In this document: one piece after another, positions 9,629-18,010 of the stretch
How the letters are laid out: each line of letters opens with the position of its first letter
How positions within the stretch are numbered: the stretch's first letter is position 1
NCBI GenBank assembly: GCA_903821605.1
Contig: CAIJLZ010000013.1
Location: 62,001-126,000, forward strand
Direction of reading: 5' to 3'
Origin: an uncultured Sphingomonadales bacterium
Lineage (GTDB): Bacteria; Pseudomonadota; Alphaproteobacteria; Sphingomonadales; Sphingomonadaceae
DNA: 64,000 nt
Program-made: the position numbers and the translations under genes
The notes under the pieces: model-generated
What the model saw: the letters and a program-made list of their open reading frames with translations, nothing else
What the model was told of the DNA's origin: nothing
The model's database searches: none

Positions 9629-9660
9629 TCTCGCTTTTCCGACCCGTCCATCCCACTCAT

Positions 9661-9732
9661 CGTCATCCTGAACTTGTTTCAGGATCCAGGGGTGCGGTTG
9701 CCGGTGGATGCTGAAACAAGTTCAGCATGACG
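9661..9732. repeat. Long inverted repeat, sphingomonad intergenic stem-loop element
   Basis: Two 27-bp arms (9661-9687 and 9706-9732) are complementary at 25 of 27 positions around an 18-nt loop. Each arm is itself a small hairpin (CTGAAC...TTTCAG). It is the same family as the three tandem copies at 14701-14991. Such elements resemble REP/MITE-type intergenic repeats. Confidence 0.85.
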
Positions 9733-9821
9733 AGATCGGGGTTGTGTGGGGGGCGGATAGGGAGCGCAGGGGCGGTCAGGACACTTGTCAGGGCAGGCGG
9801 GGATGTCATATGCGGGGCGCG

Positions 9822-9855
9822 GGCAAAATGCGACTGCTTTGCCAGTGCGATGGAG
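9822..9855. repeat. Direct repeat copy 2 containing a GGCAAA/TTTGCC palindrome
   Basis: Partner of 9505-9538. The palindrome (9822-9843) ends 18 bp before the phhB ATG, in operator or promoter range, and the copy includes the GGAG ribosome binding site of phhB. Confidence 0.75.
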
Positions 9856-9861
9856 AAAATG

Positions 9862-10155
9862 ATGGCGATCAGCTTGCTGGATGCGGCAGAATTGGCGGAA
9901 TTGAAGCGCGAACTCGCGGATTGGGAATTGACGCCAGATGGCAAGGCGATCGTGCGCAGTTTCAAGTTTCGTGATTTTGTTGAGGCCTTCGCCTTTATGA
10001 CGCGGGTGGCCGTCTTAGCCGAGGAACAGGATCACCATCCTGAATGGCGCAATGTGTGGAACCAAGTCGATGTGCTGCTGACCACGCATGATGCAGATGG
10101 GGTCACGGCGCGCGATGTCGCGCTTGCGCGGGCGATGGATACAGCGGCCGGTTAA
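9862..10155 (+). CDS. phhB: 4a-hydroxytetrahydrobiopterin (pterin-4a-carbinolamine) dehydratase
   Basis: PhhB recycles the pterin cofactor of aromatic amino acid hydroxylases; the protein can also be a dimerisation cofactor. The product is 97 aa. It carries the family motif EEQDHHPEWRNVWNQVDVLLTTHD with the catalytic His pair. GGAG at 9852-9855 sits 6 bp before the ATG at 9862, which favours this start over ATGs at 9850 and 9859. It is divergent from ccmA. Confidence 0.9.
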   Translation: MAISLLDAAELAELKRELADWELTPDGKAIVRSFKFRDFVEAFAFMTRVAVLAEEQDHHPEWRNVWNQVDVLLTTHDADGVTARDVALARAMDTAAG

Positions 10156-10237
10156 GCGAAGGCAAAAGCCTCATTGCCGTAGATGGGGCGTGGCTGGCTC
10201 GTGATGTTTTCCGCCGCACGCCCCCGCACCTTACCCT

Positions 10238-10266
10238 TCGTCATGCGGAACCCAGTTCAATGACGA
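10238..10266. repeat. Short degenerate copy of the stem-loop family
   Basis: TCGTCAT and ATGACGA form 7-bp outer arms, with GAAC/GTTC inside. This looks like a single-hairpin relative of the elements at 9661 and 14701. It lies between the convergent genes phhB and truA and might help end transcription. Confidence 0.5.
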
Positions 10267-10280
10267 CATGAGGGCGTAAA

Positions 10281-11024
10281 TTACCCCGGGTAATGCGCCG
10301 CGATGAAATATAATCCATCAGGCGGGGCGTTGAAGCCGAGTGCGGCGCGGTCCTTGGCGTCGCGGGCTGCGCGCAGGTCGTCCATCGTCCATTGCCCCTT
10401 GCCGACCAGCATCAGGCAGCCGGTCATTGATCGCACCTGATGGTGCAGGAAACTTCGCGCCGCGACATCGAGTTCGATTTCGTCGCCATGGCGCGTGACG
10501 CTGAAGTGGTCGATGGACTTGACCGGGCTTGCCGATTGGCAATGGACCGAGCGGAAAGTGGTGAAATCATGCGTTCCCACCAGCAATTGCGCCGCCTCGT
10601 GCATCAGGTCCGCATCCAGCGCATTTGGCACGCGCCATGCCCGACCCTGATCGAGCGCGAGCGGCGCGCGGCGGTTGACGATGCGGTAGATGTAACGCCG
10701 CCCGGCACAGCTAAACCGCGCGTGCCAGTCATCCGCCACCGGCTCGCAGGCGAGAATCGCCACCGGATGCGGCCGCATCTTGGCGTTTAACCCCTCCATC
10801 AGGCGGAAAGCGGTGAACGGCTTGGCAATGTCGACATGGGCGCTCATCGCCTCGGCATGGACCCCGGCATCGGTGCGCCCGGCGGCATAGACCAGGGCCG
10901 CTTCACCGGTAATGGCCGTGACCGCCTCTTCGATGACCTGCTGCACGCTTGGGCCGTGGTTCTGGCGCTGCCAGCCCATGAACGGGCTGCCGTCATATTC
11001 GATGGTCAGCCGAAAGCGCGTCAT
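10281..11024 (-). CDS. truA: tRNA pseudouridine(38-40) synthase TruA
   Basis: TruA isomerises uridines 38-40 in the anticodon arm of tRNAs. The 247-aa product has the catalytic motif [20 protein letters not shown] with the nucleophilic Asp, plus MGWQRQ near the N-terminus and the [13 protein letters not shown] core. It overlaps fmt by ATGA. Confidence 0.95.
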   Translation of the reverse strand: MTRFRLTIEYDGSPFMGWQRQNHGPSVQQVIEEAVTAITGEAALVYAAGRTDAGVHAEAMSAHVDIAKPFTAFRLMEGLNAKMRPHPVAILACEPVADDWHARFSCAGRRYIYRIVNRRAPLALDQGRAWRVPNALDADLMHEAAQLLVGTHDFTTFRSVHCQSASPVKSIDHFSVTRHGDEIELDVAARSFLHHQVRSMTGCLMLVGKGQWTMDDLRAARDAKDRAALGFNAPPDGLYFIAAHYPG

Positions 11025-11929
11025 GTCAGCACCGTCCCCGCCGGAATGGCGAAGCCGCGCAGCAATTCATCGCTGGTCATCACCCCGCGCCCGGCGCGCT
11101 GGACTGCGGTCGGGCGAATGGCGAGATGATCCCCACAGCCAATCGCAAGGCTGGCGTCCAGCACCATGCCGGCTGGTCCCGGTTGCGCCACCAGCTCGGC
11201 CGCATGGACGCGAATGCGTTCGCCCTGAAATTCAAACCATGCACCGGGTGCGGGATTGAACGCGCGAATCTGGCGTTCGACTTGGGCTGAGGCCTGCGAC
11301 CAGTCGATCCGACTTTCCGCCTTGTCGATCTTGGCGGCATAGGTCACGCCGTGTTCGGGCTGAACCTCGGGCGGATAGGCGGCCGGATCGGCCAGCACTT
11401 CAACCATCATCGCCGCCCCCATGGCGGCGAGTTCGTCGGTCAGGTTACCTGCGGTCTTGCCATTAATCGGCGTTGTGCGCTTGAGCAGCATCGGCCCGGT
11501 ATCAAGACCTTTTTCCATCTGCATGATGGTGATGCCTGTCGCTTCGTCCCCGGCAAGAATCGCGCGCTGCACCGGAGCGGCACCCCGCCAGCGCGGCAGC
11601 AGCGAGCCATGGACGTTGCAGCAGCCGAGACGCGGCGCGGCAAGAATCGCTGGCGGCAGGATCAGGCCATAAGCGGCAACGACCGCCACATCGGCCTCCA
11701 GCGCCGCAAAATCCTGCTGTTCGGTCTCATCGCGCAGGGTGAGGGGATGGCGCACCATGATCCCCAGCGCGTCGGCGCGCTGGTGAACCGGGGTGGGGGT
11801 TACTTGCTTGCCCCGCCCGGCGCGGCGCGGTGGCTGGCAATAGACAGCGACGACATCGTGCCCCGCCGCGACCAGCGCGTCGAGGCTCGGAACCGCAAAA
11901 TCGGGGGTGCCCATGAAAATGATCCGCAT
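11021..11929 (-). CDS. fmt: Methionyl-tRNA formyltransferase
   Basis: Fmt formylates initiator Met-tRNA with 10-formyl-THF. The product is 302 aa. It has the N-terminal [16 protein letters not shown], the catalytic [19 protein letters not shown], and the C-terminal tRNA-binding domain. It precedes truA with a 4-base overlap. def, which removes the formyl group, is 0.7 kb away on the other strand, with recR between; fmt and def are often neighbours. Confidence 0.95.
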   Translation of the reverse strand: MRIIFMGTPDFAVPSLDALVAAGHDVVAVYCQPPRRAGRGKQVTPTPVHQRADALGIMVRHPLTLRDETEQQDFAALEADVAVVAAYGLILPPAILAAPRLGCCNVHGSLLPRWRGAAPVQRAILAGDEATGITIMQMEKGLDTGPMLLKRTTPINGKTAGNLTDELAAMGAAMMVEVLADPAAYPPEVQPEHGVTYAAKIDKAESRIDWSQASAQVERQIRAFNPAPGAWFEFQGERIRVHAAELVAQPGPAGMVLDASLAIGCGDHLAIRPTAVQRAGRGVMTSDELLRGFAIPAGTVLT

Positions 11930-11983
11930 GTTTCTCCTGAAACCCTTGGCAAGCGGAAGTGCAAGCCTTTATTGCATGTTGCT

Positions 11984-12580
11984 ATGAGTTCGCCCGAAAT
12001 CGATGCCCTGACCCAGGCGCTGGCCCGTCTCCCCGGATTGGGGCCGCGTTCGGCCCGGCGCGCCGTGCTGCATCTGATCAAGCGGCGCGAGACCGGGCTG
12101 ATCCCGTTGTTGCAGGCGCTGGCCGGGGTAGCGGACAAGCTGTCGACCTGTTCGGTCTGCGGTAATGTTGATACCCGTGACCCGTGCGGCATCTGCCATG
12201 ATCCGCGCCGTGACGAGCGTCAACTCTGCGTCGTGGAGGATGTGCCCGACCTGTGGGCGCTTGAACGCTCACGCCTGTTTCCGGGGCGGTTTCATGTGCT
12301 GGGTGGGCGGCTGTCGGCGCTTGAAGGCGTGCGGCCCGAGGATTTGACCATCGATGCGCTGGTGCAGCGGGTAGCCAATGGCGGGATTGATGAGGTCGTG
12401 CTCGCGATGAATGCGACGCTCGAAGGGCAAACCACCGCCCATTATCTCGCGGAACGGCTGGAGAAATTCCCGGTGCGCCTGACTCAATTGGCGCATGGTC
12501 TGCCGGTTGGCGGCGAGTTGGACTATCTTGATGAAGGTACTTTGGCGCAGGCCTTGCGCGCGCGGCGGCCGGTGGCTTGA
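11984..12580 (+). CDS. recR: Recombination mediator RecR
   Basis: RecR works with RecF/RecO to load RecA at gaps. The 198-aa product has the helix-hairpin-helix N-terminus ([17 protein letters not shown]), a zinc finger ([16 protein letters not shown]) and a Toprim domain ([27 protein letters not shown]). The ATG at 11984 gives the standard length. The upstream open frame to 11351 is the shadow of fmt. It is divergent from fmt with 54 bp between them. Confidence 0.95.
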   Translation: MSSPEIDALTQALARLPGLGPRSARRAVLHLIKRRETGLIPLLQALAGVADKLSTCSVCGNVDTRDPCGICHDPRRDERQLCVVEDVPDLWALERSRLFPGRFHVLGGRLSALEGVRPEDLTIDALVQRVANGGIDEVVLAMNATLEGQTTAHYLAERLEKFPVRLTQLAHGLPVGGELDYLDEGTLAQALRARRPVA

Positions 12581-12589
12581 TTTTCATGC

Positions 12590-12609
12590 CCTGCATCCCT
12601 AGGTGCAGG
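12590..12609. repeat. Short inverted repeat between recR and def
   Basis: CCTGCA and TGCAGG flank an 8-nt spacer, ending just before the def ATG at 12612. It could be a weak hairpin covering the def initiation region. No U-run follows, so I do not call it a terminator. Confidence 0.4.
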
Positions 12610-12611
12610 CC

Positions 12612-13133
12612 ATGGCTATTCTTCCGATCCTTGAAACCCCGGACCCCGTGTTACGGACGATCTCCAAGCCCGTCGAAACCATCGACGATGCGCTGAAGAC
12701 CCTGATCGCCGACATGATTGAAACCATGTACGATGCGCCGGGCATCGGCCTTGCGGCGATTCAGGTCGGCGTGCCGAAGCGGTTGCTGGTGATCGATTTG
12801 CAGGAACCGGAGGAAGAGGGCGGCGAACCGGTGCGCAAGCCGCAAGTGTTCATCAACCCGGAAATCATTGAAGAATCCGATGAACTGCTGGTCTACAAGG
12901 AAGGCTGTTTGTCAGTTCCCGACCAATATGCCGAAGTGACGCGCCCGGCGCGGGTTCGCGCCCGCTGGCAGGATGAAAACGGCACGCGGCACGAAGAAGA
13001 CCTTGATGATCTGATGTCGATCTGTCTCCAGCATGAGATGGACCATCTTGAAGGTGTGTTGTTCATCGATCACCTGTCGAAGCTGAAGCGCGACATGCTG
13101 CTCAAGAAGCTCGCCAAACTCCGCCGGATGTAA
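12612..13133 (+). CDS. def: Peptide deformylase
   Basis: Def removes the N-formyl group from nascent proteins using an active-site metal. The 173-aa enzyme has all three motifs: GIGLAAIQVG, EGCLSVP and QHEMDHLEG. The ATG at 12612 gives the usual N-terminus MAILPILETPDPVLR; a GTG at 12603 is an alternative. It lies 31 bp after recR and may be cotranscribed. Confidence 0.96.
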   Translation: MAILPILETPDPVLRTISKPVETIDDALKTLIADMIETMYDAPGIGLAAIQVGVPKRLLVIDLQEPEEEGGEPVRKPQVFINPEIIEESDELLVYKEGCLSVPDQYAEVTRPARVRARWQDENGTRHEEDLDDLMSICLQHEMDHLEGVLFIDHLSKLKRDMLLKKLAKLRRM

Positions 13134-13227
13134 GCCACATCATGCGTCGCATTGTGCGGCTTGTAATGTAGGACATCTTCGGCTACGTTCCTCTTTCGTT
13201 CTTGTTGATCGAAGGTGGGGCCGAAGC

Positions 13228-14655
13228 GTGGAAATTCTCCTGTTCGTGATTGTGGCGCTGGTGGCGGGCCTTGCCATGGGCTGGTTTCTCGCATCGCGCC
13301 CGGTTACGGCGGCGGAAAGGGCGCGTGAAAGTGCCGAAGGCCGGTTCCAGCAGGCAATTGTCGATCTTGCCGGGGCGGAGGAACGCGCGCGGCGGGCCGA
13401 TGGGTTGGCGGTGGCGCTCGACAGTGCGCGGGCGGAACGCGAGGCGCTTGGCCGCGAATTGGCGGCACTACAGGCAGATGCGGCGGCGCGCGAACGGGCG
13501 GCACAGGAACGGCTGGCGGAATTGCAGCAGGCGCGCGAACAGCTCTCGCAACAATTTGGCGAGATCGGCAATCGGCTGCTGCAACAGGCCCAGACCCAGT
13601 TTCTCGAACGCGCGGATGAGCGGTTCCGCCAGTCGGAAGAACTATCCGGCAAGAAACTCGAATCCCTGTTGCAGCCGGTTTCGGAACGGCTCACCCGCTA
13701 TGAAGAGGGCGTGATCAAGGTCGAGGCAGATCGGCGCGAGGCTTATGGCAATCTCACCGGGTTGATGGAATCGATGCGCACCGGGCAGGAAGCGGTCCGT
13801 GCCGAGGCGGCCAAGCTGGTCAACTCGCTGCGTGCTGCCCCCAAGGCGCGCGGGCGCTGGGGTGAGCAGCAGTTGCGCAACGTGCTGGAAACCTGCGGGT
13901 TGGCGGAACATAGCGACTTTCTGACCGAGGTCAGCATCGAGGGTGAAGATGGCCGGTTACGTCCCGACGTGATCGTCAACGTGCCGGGTGGCAAGTCGCT
14001 GGTGATCGATGCCAAGGTCTCGCTCAACGCCTATCAGGACGCCTATGCCGCAGTTGATGAGCAAGAGCGTGCGGTCGGTCTCGCGGCCCATGCGGCGGCG
14101 ATGAAGGCGCATATCAACGGGCTGGGCAACAAGGCCTATTGGTCGCAGTTCAAGGATGCGCCGGATTATGTGATCATGTTCGTGCCGGGCGAACATTTCC
14201 TCTCGGCCGCGCTCGAAAACGACCCGACCTTATGGGATTTCGCGTTCGATAAGCGGGTGTTGCTGGCGACGCCGACCAATTTGATCGCGATTGCGCGCAC
14301 CGTGGCCGCAGTATGGCGGCAGGAAAAGCTGGCCCGCGACGCCCAGCAAATCGCGACCTTGGGCAAGGATCTTTATGAACGGCTGGCGGTGGCATCCAAA
14401 CATCTCAAGGATGTTGGCTCGGGCCTCAACACGGCGGTCAATAAATATAACGCCTTTGTCAGCAGCTTTGAAACACGCGTGCTGGTGACCGGGCGCCGTT
14501 TCCGCGACCTCAATGTCGAGGTGGGGGCGAAGGAAATCGAAGACGTCGCGACCGTCGACAGCCTGCCGCGCTATGGGCAGGACGAAAATGCGCCGGACGC
14601 GCCGATGGCCTTGCCGGGCGGGGAACGGGTTGAGGCCGAAGACGCGGTCGATTGA
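13228..14655 (+). CDS. rmuC: DNA recombination protein RmuC
   Basis: RmuC is a nuclease-fold protein that limits recombination between inverted repeats. The 475-aa protein has an N-terminal membrane segment (ILLFVIVALVAGLAMGWFL), a long Glu/Arg/Ala-rich coiled coil to about residue 130, then the RmuC domain (ARGRWGEQQLRNVLE, VNVPGGKSLVIDAKVSLNAY, FVPGEHFLSAAL). The start is GTG at 13228. It is followed by an inverted-repeat array, which may be coincidence. Confidence 0.93.
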   Translation: MEILLFVIVALVAGLAMGWFLASRPVTAAERARESAEGRFQQAIVDLAGAEERARRADGLAVALDSARAEREALGRELAALQADAAARERAAQERLAELQQAREQLSQQFGEIGNRLLQQAQTQFLERADERFRQSEELSGKKLESLLQPVSERLTRYEEGVIKVEADRREAYGNLTGLMESMRTGQEAVRAEAAKLVNSLRAAPKARGRWGEQQLRNVLETCGLAEHSDFLTEVSIEGEDGRLRPDVIVNVPGGKSLVIDAKVSLNAYQDAYAAVDEQERAVGLAAHAAAMKAHINGLGNKAYWSQFKDAPDYVIMFVPGEHFLSAALENDPTLWDFAFDKRVLLATPTNLIAIARTVAAVWRQEKLARDAQQIATLGKDLYERLAVASKHLKDVGSGLNTAVNKYNAFVSSFETRVLVTGRRFRDLNVEVGAKEIEDVATVDSLPRYGQDENAPDAPMALPGGERVEAEDAVD

Positions 14656-15046
14656 GCGCGGGCGGCACGGCTTCTCGCCGTTCGCCGTTTCCGCCGTTCG
14701 TCATGCTGAACTCGTTTCAGCATCTCGCGACAGGGTTGGGCGTGGATACTGAACCAAGCTCAGCATGACGAGTCGGGGAGGAGGAGGTTCGCCGTTCTCC
14801 CCGTTCGTCATGCTGAACTCGTTTCAGCATCTCGCGACAGGGTTGGGCGTGGATACTGAACCAAGTTCAGGATGACGAGTCGGGGAGGACGACGTTCGCC
14901 GTTCCCGCCGTTCGTCATGCCGAACTCGTTTCAGCATCTCGCGACAGGGTTGGGCGTAGATCCTGAACCAAGTTCAGCATGACGAGTTGGGGGGAGGAGG
15001 TAGACAACAGTTAACGAGGGTTTGTCAGTCGCGAGGCTTCCCGCAC
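14656..15046. other. Intergenic region filled by a tandem palindromic repeat
   Basis: There is no gene in this 391-bp stretch between rmuC and the convergent trmH-like gene. Most of it (14701-14991) is the repeat array described separately; the rest is unremarkable. Confidence 0.8.
14701..14991. repeat. Tandem 107-bp repeat, three copies, each a sphingomonad stem-loop element
   Basis: Units start with TCATGCTGAAC or TCATGCCGAAC at 14701, 14808 and 14915, an exact 107-bp period. Units 1 and 2 differ at only about six positions; unit 3 is cut off after about 77 bp. A partial unit tail (TTCGCCGTT...CCGTTCG) precedes unit 1. Each unit holds a left arm ending TTTCAGCATC and a right arm ending CAGCATGACGAG that can fold together. 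Near identity suggests recent expansion. Confidence 0.92.
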
Positions 15047-15856
15047 TCAGCCCTGATGCCGCCATTGGTTGATGATTTCATAGGCCATGACGGCGGTCGC
15101 CACGGCGGCGTTCAGGCTGTCGGCTTTGCCCAGCATCGGGATTTTGACCAACACATCGCATTGCTGCTCATATTCTTCCGGCAGGCCGCGTGATTCATTG
15201 CCGACGAGCAGGAACGACGGCGGGGTGTAACGCGGTTGTTGATAATCGAAATCGGTGTTGAGGCTGGTGCCGATCAACATGCCGGGGCCGGCGCGCAGCC
15301 AAGGGATGAAATCCTCCCACCGCGTTTGCACGATCTTCTGGGTGAACAGTGCTCCCATGCTGGCGCGCACCGATTCGACCGAAAAGGGGTCGACGCAATC
15401 ATCGATCAGGATCAAACCGCCAGCGCCGGTCGCGTCGCCGGTGCGCAGGATGGTGCCCAAATTGCCCGGATCGCGCAGCGACTGGGCGACCATCCACAGC
15501 GGGGCGGTGTGGCGGTCGATCTGGTCGAGTGCACAGGCAAGATCGGGATAGACGCCGATCACGGTCTGCGGATTGTCCTTGCCCGACAGCTTTTGCAGAA
15601 TGTCGCGGCTGGTGAGAATGACCTCGCCTTCTCCGCCGGCTTCGATCCGCTCGGTTAGGCGCTGGACCAGCGGATGATCGGCGCTGTCCTTACTGTAAAA
15701 CAGATAGAGCGGCAGATGCCCGGCCTCATCGGCTTCCGTCAGGATGCGCAGCCCCTCGGCGAGGAACAGGCCCTCGTCACGCCGATGGCGTTTTTCGCGC
15801 AGCGAGCGGATCCGCTTGATCAGCGGGTTAGAAAAGGCAGTGATTTCACGGGGCAA
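15047..15856 (-). CDS. TrmH-family (SpoU) RNA 2'-O-ribose methyltransferase
   Basis: A SPOUT methyltransferase of 269 aa modifying rRNA or tRNA ribose. Motifs are present in order: NLGTILRTGDATGAGGL, FSVESVRASMGALF and LVGNESRGLPEEY, after a substrate-binding N-terminal domain. The likely start is TTG at 15856, because AGGAG (15863-15867) is 6 bp upstream and no ATG gives a full N-terminus. The exact target RNA is not predictable. It lies 9 bp beyond ptsH and could be read from the PTS operon. Confidence 0.88.
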   Translation of the reverse strand: MPREITAFSNPLIKRIRSLREKRHRRDEGLFLAEGLRILTEADEAGHLPLYLFYSKDSADHPLVQRLTERIEAGGEGEVILTSRDILQKLSGKDNPQTVIGVYPDLACALDQIDRHTAPLWMVAQSLRDPGNLGTILRTGDATGAGGLILIDDCVDPFSVESVRASMGALFTQKIVQTRWEDFIPWLRAGPGMLIGTSLNTDFDYQQPRYTPPSFLLVGNESRGLPEEYEQQCDVLVKIPMLGKADSLNAAVATAVMAYEIINQWRHQG

Positions 15857-15865
15857 GGGAGGCTC

Positions 15866-16138
15866 CTATTCCTCGCCGAACTTATCTTCGACAAGCGCGA
15901 CAAGTTCGTCCAGCGCCTGTTGCGCCCCATCGCCAGAGACATGGATGGTGATCGTGTCGCCGATGGCGGCCCCCAGCATCATCAGCCCCATGATCGAGGT
16001 ACCAACGACCTTCGAGCCATCTTTTTCAACTTCGATCAAGGCCGGGTGGTTCGCGGCGAGGGTCACGAACTTGGCGCTGGCGCGCGCATGTAGGCCGCGT
16101 TTGTTGCGGATTTCGACAGTCTGGGTGAAACCGGTCAC
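15866..16138 (-). CDS. ptsH: HPr-like phosphocarrier protein
   Basis: HPr carries phosphate from enzyme I to EIIA in the regulatory PTS. The 90-aa product has the phosphorylatable His17 in GLHARAS and the regulatory serine Ser48 in SIMGLMML, the site used by HprK, which is encoded in the same operon. It starts with GTG and overlaps the EIIA stop (GTGA). No sugar permease is encoded nearby, so it probably belongs to a regulatory rather than a transport system. Confidence 0.93.
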   Translation of the reverse strand: MTGFTQTVEIRNKRGLHARASAKFVTLAANHPALIEVEKDGSKVVGTSIMGLMMLGAAIGDTITIHVSGDGAQQALDELVALVEDKFGEE

Positions 16139-16542
16139 GCGGCGGCCTCGCCCAACACTTCCGAGGCGACGCTGATATATTTGCGGCCCGCTTCGCGTGC
16201 GGCGGCGACGGCGGCGCGAATGTCCATCGTGCGCCGTGCCGAGGCGAGGCGGATCAGCATCGGCAGGTTGACGCCGGCGATGACCTCAATCGGGTCGGTT
16301 TTCATCAGCGAAATCGCGAGGTTCGACGGCGTGCCGCCGAACAGATCGGTTAGAATGATCGTACCTTGGCCCTCGTCGACCTCATGCACCGCCGCAAGGA
16401 TTTCCGCGCGGCGCTGCTCCATATCGTCTTCGGGACCGATACAAATGGGCACCACACTCGGCTGTGGACCGACGACATGTTCCATTGCACGCACGAATTC
16501 ACTGGCCAATTGGCCATGGGTTACGAGCACTAATCCGATCAT
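16135..16542 (-). CDS. PTS EIIA-Man family protein
   Basis: A stand-alone EIIA of the mannose family, 135 aa. The start MIGLVLVTHGQLASEF contains the active His9. DLFGGTPSNLA is the other family hallmark. With no EIIB, EIIC or EIID present, it is a terminal phosphate acceptor or regulator, as in other alphaproteobacteria. It overlaps rapZ (ATGA) upstream and ptsH (GTGA) downstream. Confidence 0.92.
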   Translation of the reverse strand: MIGLVLVTHGQLASEFVRAMEHVVGPQPSVVPICIGPEDDMEQRRAEILAAVHEVDEGQGTIILTDLFGGTPSNLAISLMKTDPIEVIAGVNLPMLIRLASARRTMDIRAAVAAAREAGRKYISVASEVLGEAAA

Positions 16543-17567
16543 TCGCCTGCTTCCATGATGTTCTGCCTTGCCTGCTGTCCCGGCATTTTTCCCCCTGGCG
16601 GCTCGTCTTGTGGCAACCCGTCCATGTGTTTTTGTTCCGTCAGTTCTGGCACCTGTTCCCATGTGTCGGCGGACCCATGCGTGCCGGATGCCATATCCCG
16701 ATGAATAATGGTGAGCGAAAATCCTGCTTGGCGCAAGCGGTCAGCCATTTCCTCGGCAACGCACACCGAACGATGTCGGCCTCCGGTGCAGCCGAAGCCA
16801 ATCGTCACCTGATATTTTCCTTGGGCCGCATAACGCGGCAACAGGTCTTGGAGCAGCGCCGAAAGCTGGCCAATCACCGGGCCATAGCCCGAATCTGCCT
16901 GCACATAAGCGGCGACCGCTGCGTCCTGCCCGGTCTTGTCGCGCAATTCGGTGTCCCAATAGGGATTGCGCAGGAATCGCATGTCGAACACGATATCGGC
17001 GTTGCGCGGAATGCCACGGGCATAGCCGAAGGACATCGTCGACAGCGCAAGCCGGGTTTCGCCTTCGGCGGCGAACAGGCGGCGCAATTCTTCCTGCAAC
17101 GCGTTGGTGGTGCAATCCGTAGTGTCGATCAGAAACTGCGCCCAGTGGCGGACGGGCGTCATGATTTCGCGCTCGCGGGCGATGCCGTCGGCGGCGGGGC
17201 GGTCGAGCGAGAGCGGGTGGCGGCGGCGCGTTTCGGCATAGCGCCGTTCCAATTCCGCCCCAGCGCAATCGAGGAAAAGCAGGGAGACGGCCTGTTCACC
17301 CCCTTCAACACTGCGGCGCAAGCGGGCGACCACATCTTCGGCATGAAAGCCGCGCGTCTGGCTATCAAAGCCGAGGGCTAGCGGGCGGTCATCATCGGTT
17401 GCGCCGGGCAGTGGGGTTTCCAACAACTGGTTGAGCAGCGGGAGCGGCAGATGGTCGACGGTCTCCCAGCCCATATCCGCAAAAGCGCGCAGCGCCGTGG
17501 AACGGCCCGCGCCTGACATGCCCGTGACCAGCAGGATACGGCGTGGTCTTGTTTCGCTCACACTCAC
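16539..17567 (-). CDS. rapZ: RNase adapter RapZ / nucleotide-binding protein
   Basis: RapZ (YvcJ/YhbJ family) binds nucleotides. In enterobacteria it steers RNase E to the sRNA GlmZ; its target here is unknown. The 342-aa protein has a Walker A motif (VTGMSGAGRSTALRAF) and the C-terminal FGCTGGRHRSVCVAEEMA. About 47 extra C-terminal residues (Gln/Gly/Met-rich) follow the usual end, longer than typical members. A GTG start at 17567 overlaps the hprK stop (GTGA); GTG at 17561 is an alternative. Confidence 0.92.
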   Translation of the reverse strand: MSVSETRPRRILLVTGMSGAGRSTALRAFADMGWETVDHLPLPLLNQLLETPLPGATDDDRPLALGFDSQTRGFHAEDVVARLRRSVEGGEQAVSLLFLDCAGAELERRYAETRRRHPLSLDRPAADGIAREREIMTPVRHWAQFLIDTTDCTTNALQEELRRLFAAEGETRLALSTMSFGYARGIPRNADIVFDMRFLRNPYWDTELRDKTGQDAAVAAYVQADSGYGPVIGQLSALLQDLLPRYAAQGKYQVTIGFGCTGGRHRSVCVAEEMADRLRQAGFSLTIIHRDMASGTHGSADTWEQVPELTEQKHMDGLPQDEPPGGKMPGQQARQNIMEAGE

Positions 17568-18010
17568 TCCACCGGACCCTTGTCCTGTATCTGCCGCAGC
17601 GCCCATTCGACGAGGATCGGCGCGGATGCTGCGACGGGATTTACTTCTACCACCGGCAGGGACTGGCCCGCAATCTCGATCCTTGGCCATTCCGGTGGCA
17701 TTCGCGTCGGTTCGGCCACCAATTGGACCACCAGCACGAGCGGACAGGCGGAAAGAAATGCCATATGGCAGATACCCAGTCCACGCAGTTCGATCATGCC
17801 GGCGATGCGATCCGGTGCGCGCGCCATGAGTGGGTGCTGGTCGGGGTCTAGTTCGACATAATCATCGGCAACCAGCACCGCACCGCGATCAATCAGGCGC
17901 AGTGCCAGATCAGACTTGCCCGCACCCGACGGCCCGAGGATCAACACGCCGCGCCCCTGGATGGCGACACAACTCGCATGCAGCGGTGGGGTGGGGGGCG
18001 TGGCTGTCAT
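17564..18010 (-). CDS. hprK: HPr kinase/phosphorylase, short form
   Basis: HprK phosphorylates the serine of HPr. This 148-aa version has only the C-terminal kinase domain: Walker A GPSGAGKSDLALRLIDRG, VADDYVEL and IELRGLGI. It lacks the N-terminal domain of Firmicute enzymes, as is normal in alphaproteobacteria. It overlaps chvG and rapZ by 4 bases each, tying the two-component system to the PTS. Confidence 0.93.
   Translation of the reverse strand: MTATPPTPPLHASCVAIQGRGVLILGPSGAGKSDLALRLIDRGAVLVADDYVELDPDQHPLMARAPDRIAGMIELRGLGICHMAFLSACPLVLVVQLVAEPTRMPPEWPRIEIAGQSLPVVEVNPVAASAPILVEWALRQIQDKGPVE

Larger units (their letters stand above)
9495..9861. other. Repeat-rich intergenic region between divergent ccmA and phhB
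   Basis: This 367-bp gap has no convincing gene. It holds, in order, a small GGCAAA/TTTGCC palindrome next to the ccmA start, a TCGTTG hexanucleotide run, a long inverted repeat of the sphingomonad stem-loop family, and a second copy of the GGCAAA/TTTGCC palindrome just before phhB. Divergent promoters for ccmA and phhB must lie here. Confidence 0.7.

Noticed and set aside
9495-9656. N-terminal extension of CcmA with an Asp/Asn/Glu run
   Set aside because: It is encoded by a hexanucleotide repeat, is absent from the family, and leaves ATG 9494 as the normal start.
14701-14991. CRISPR array
   Set aside because: The period is 107 bp of continuous near-identical sequence with internal palindromes and no unique spacers; no cas gene is present.
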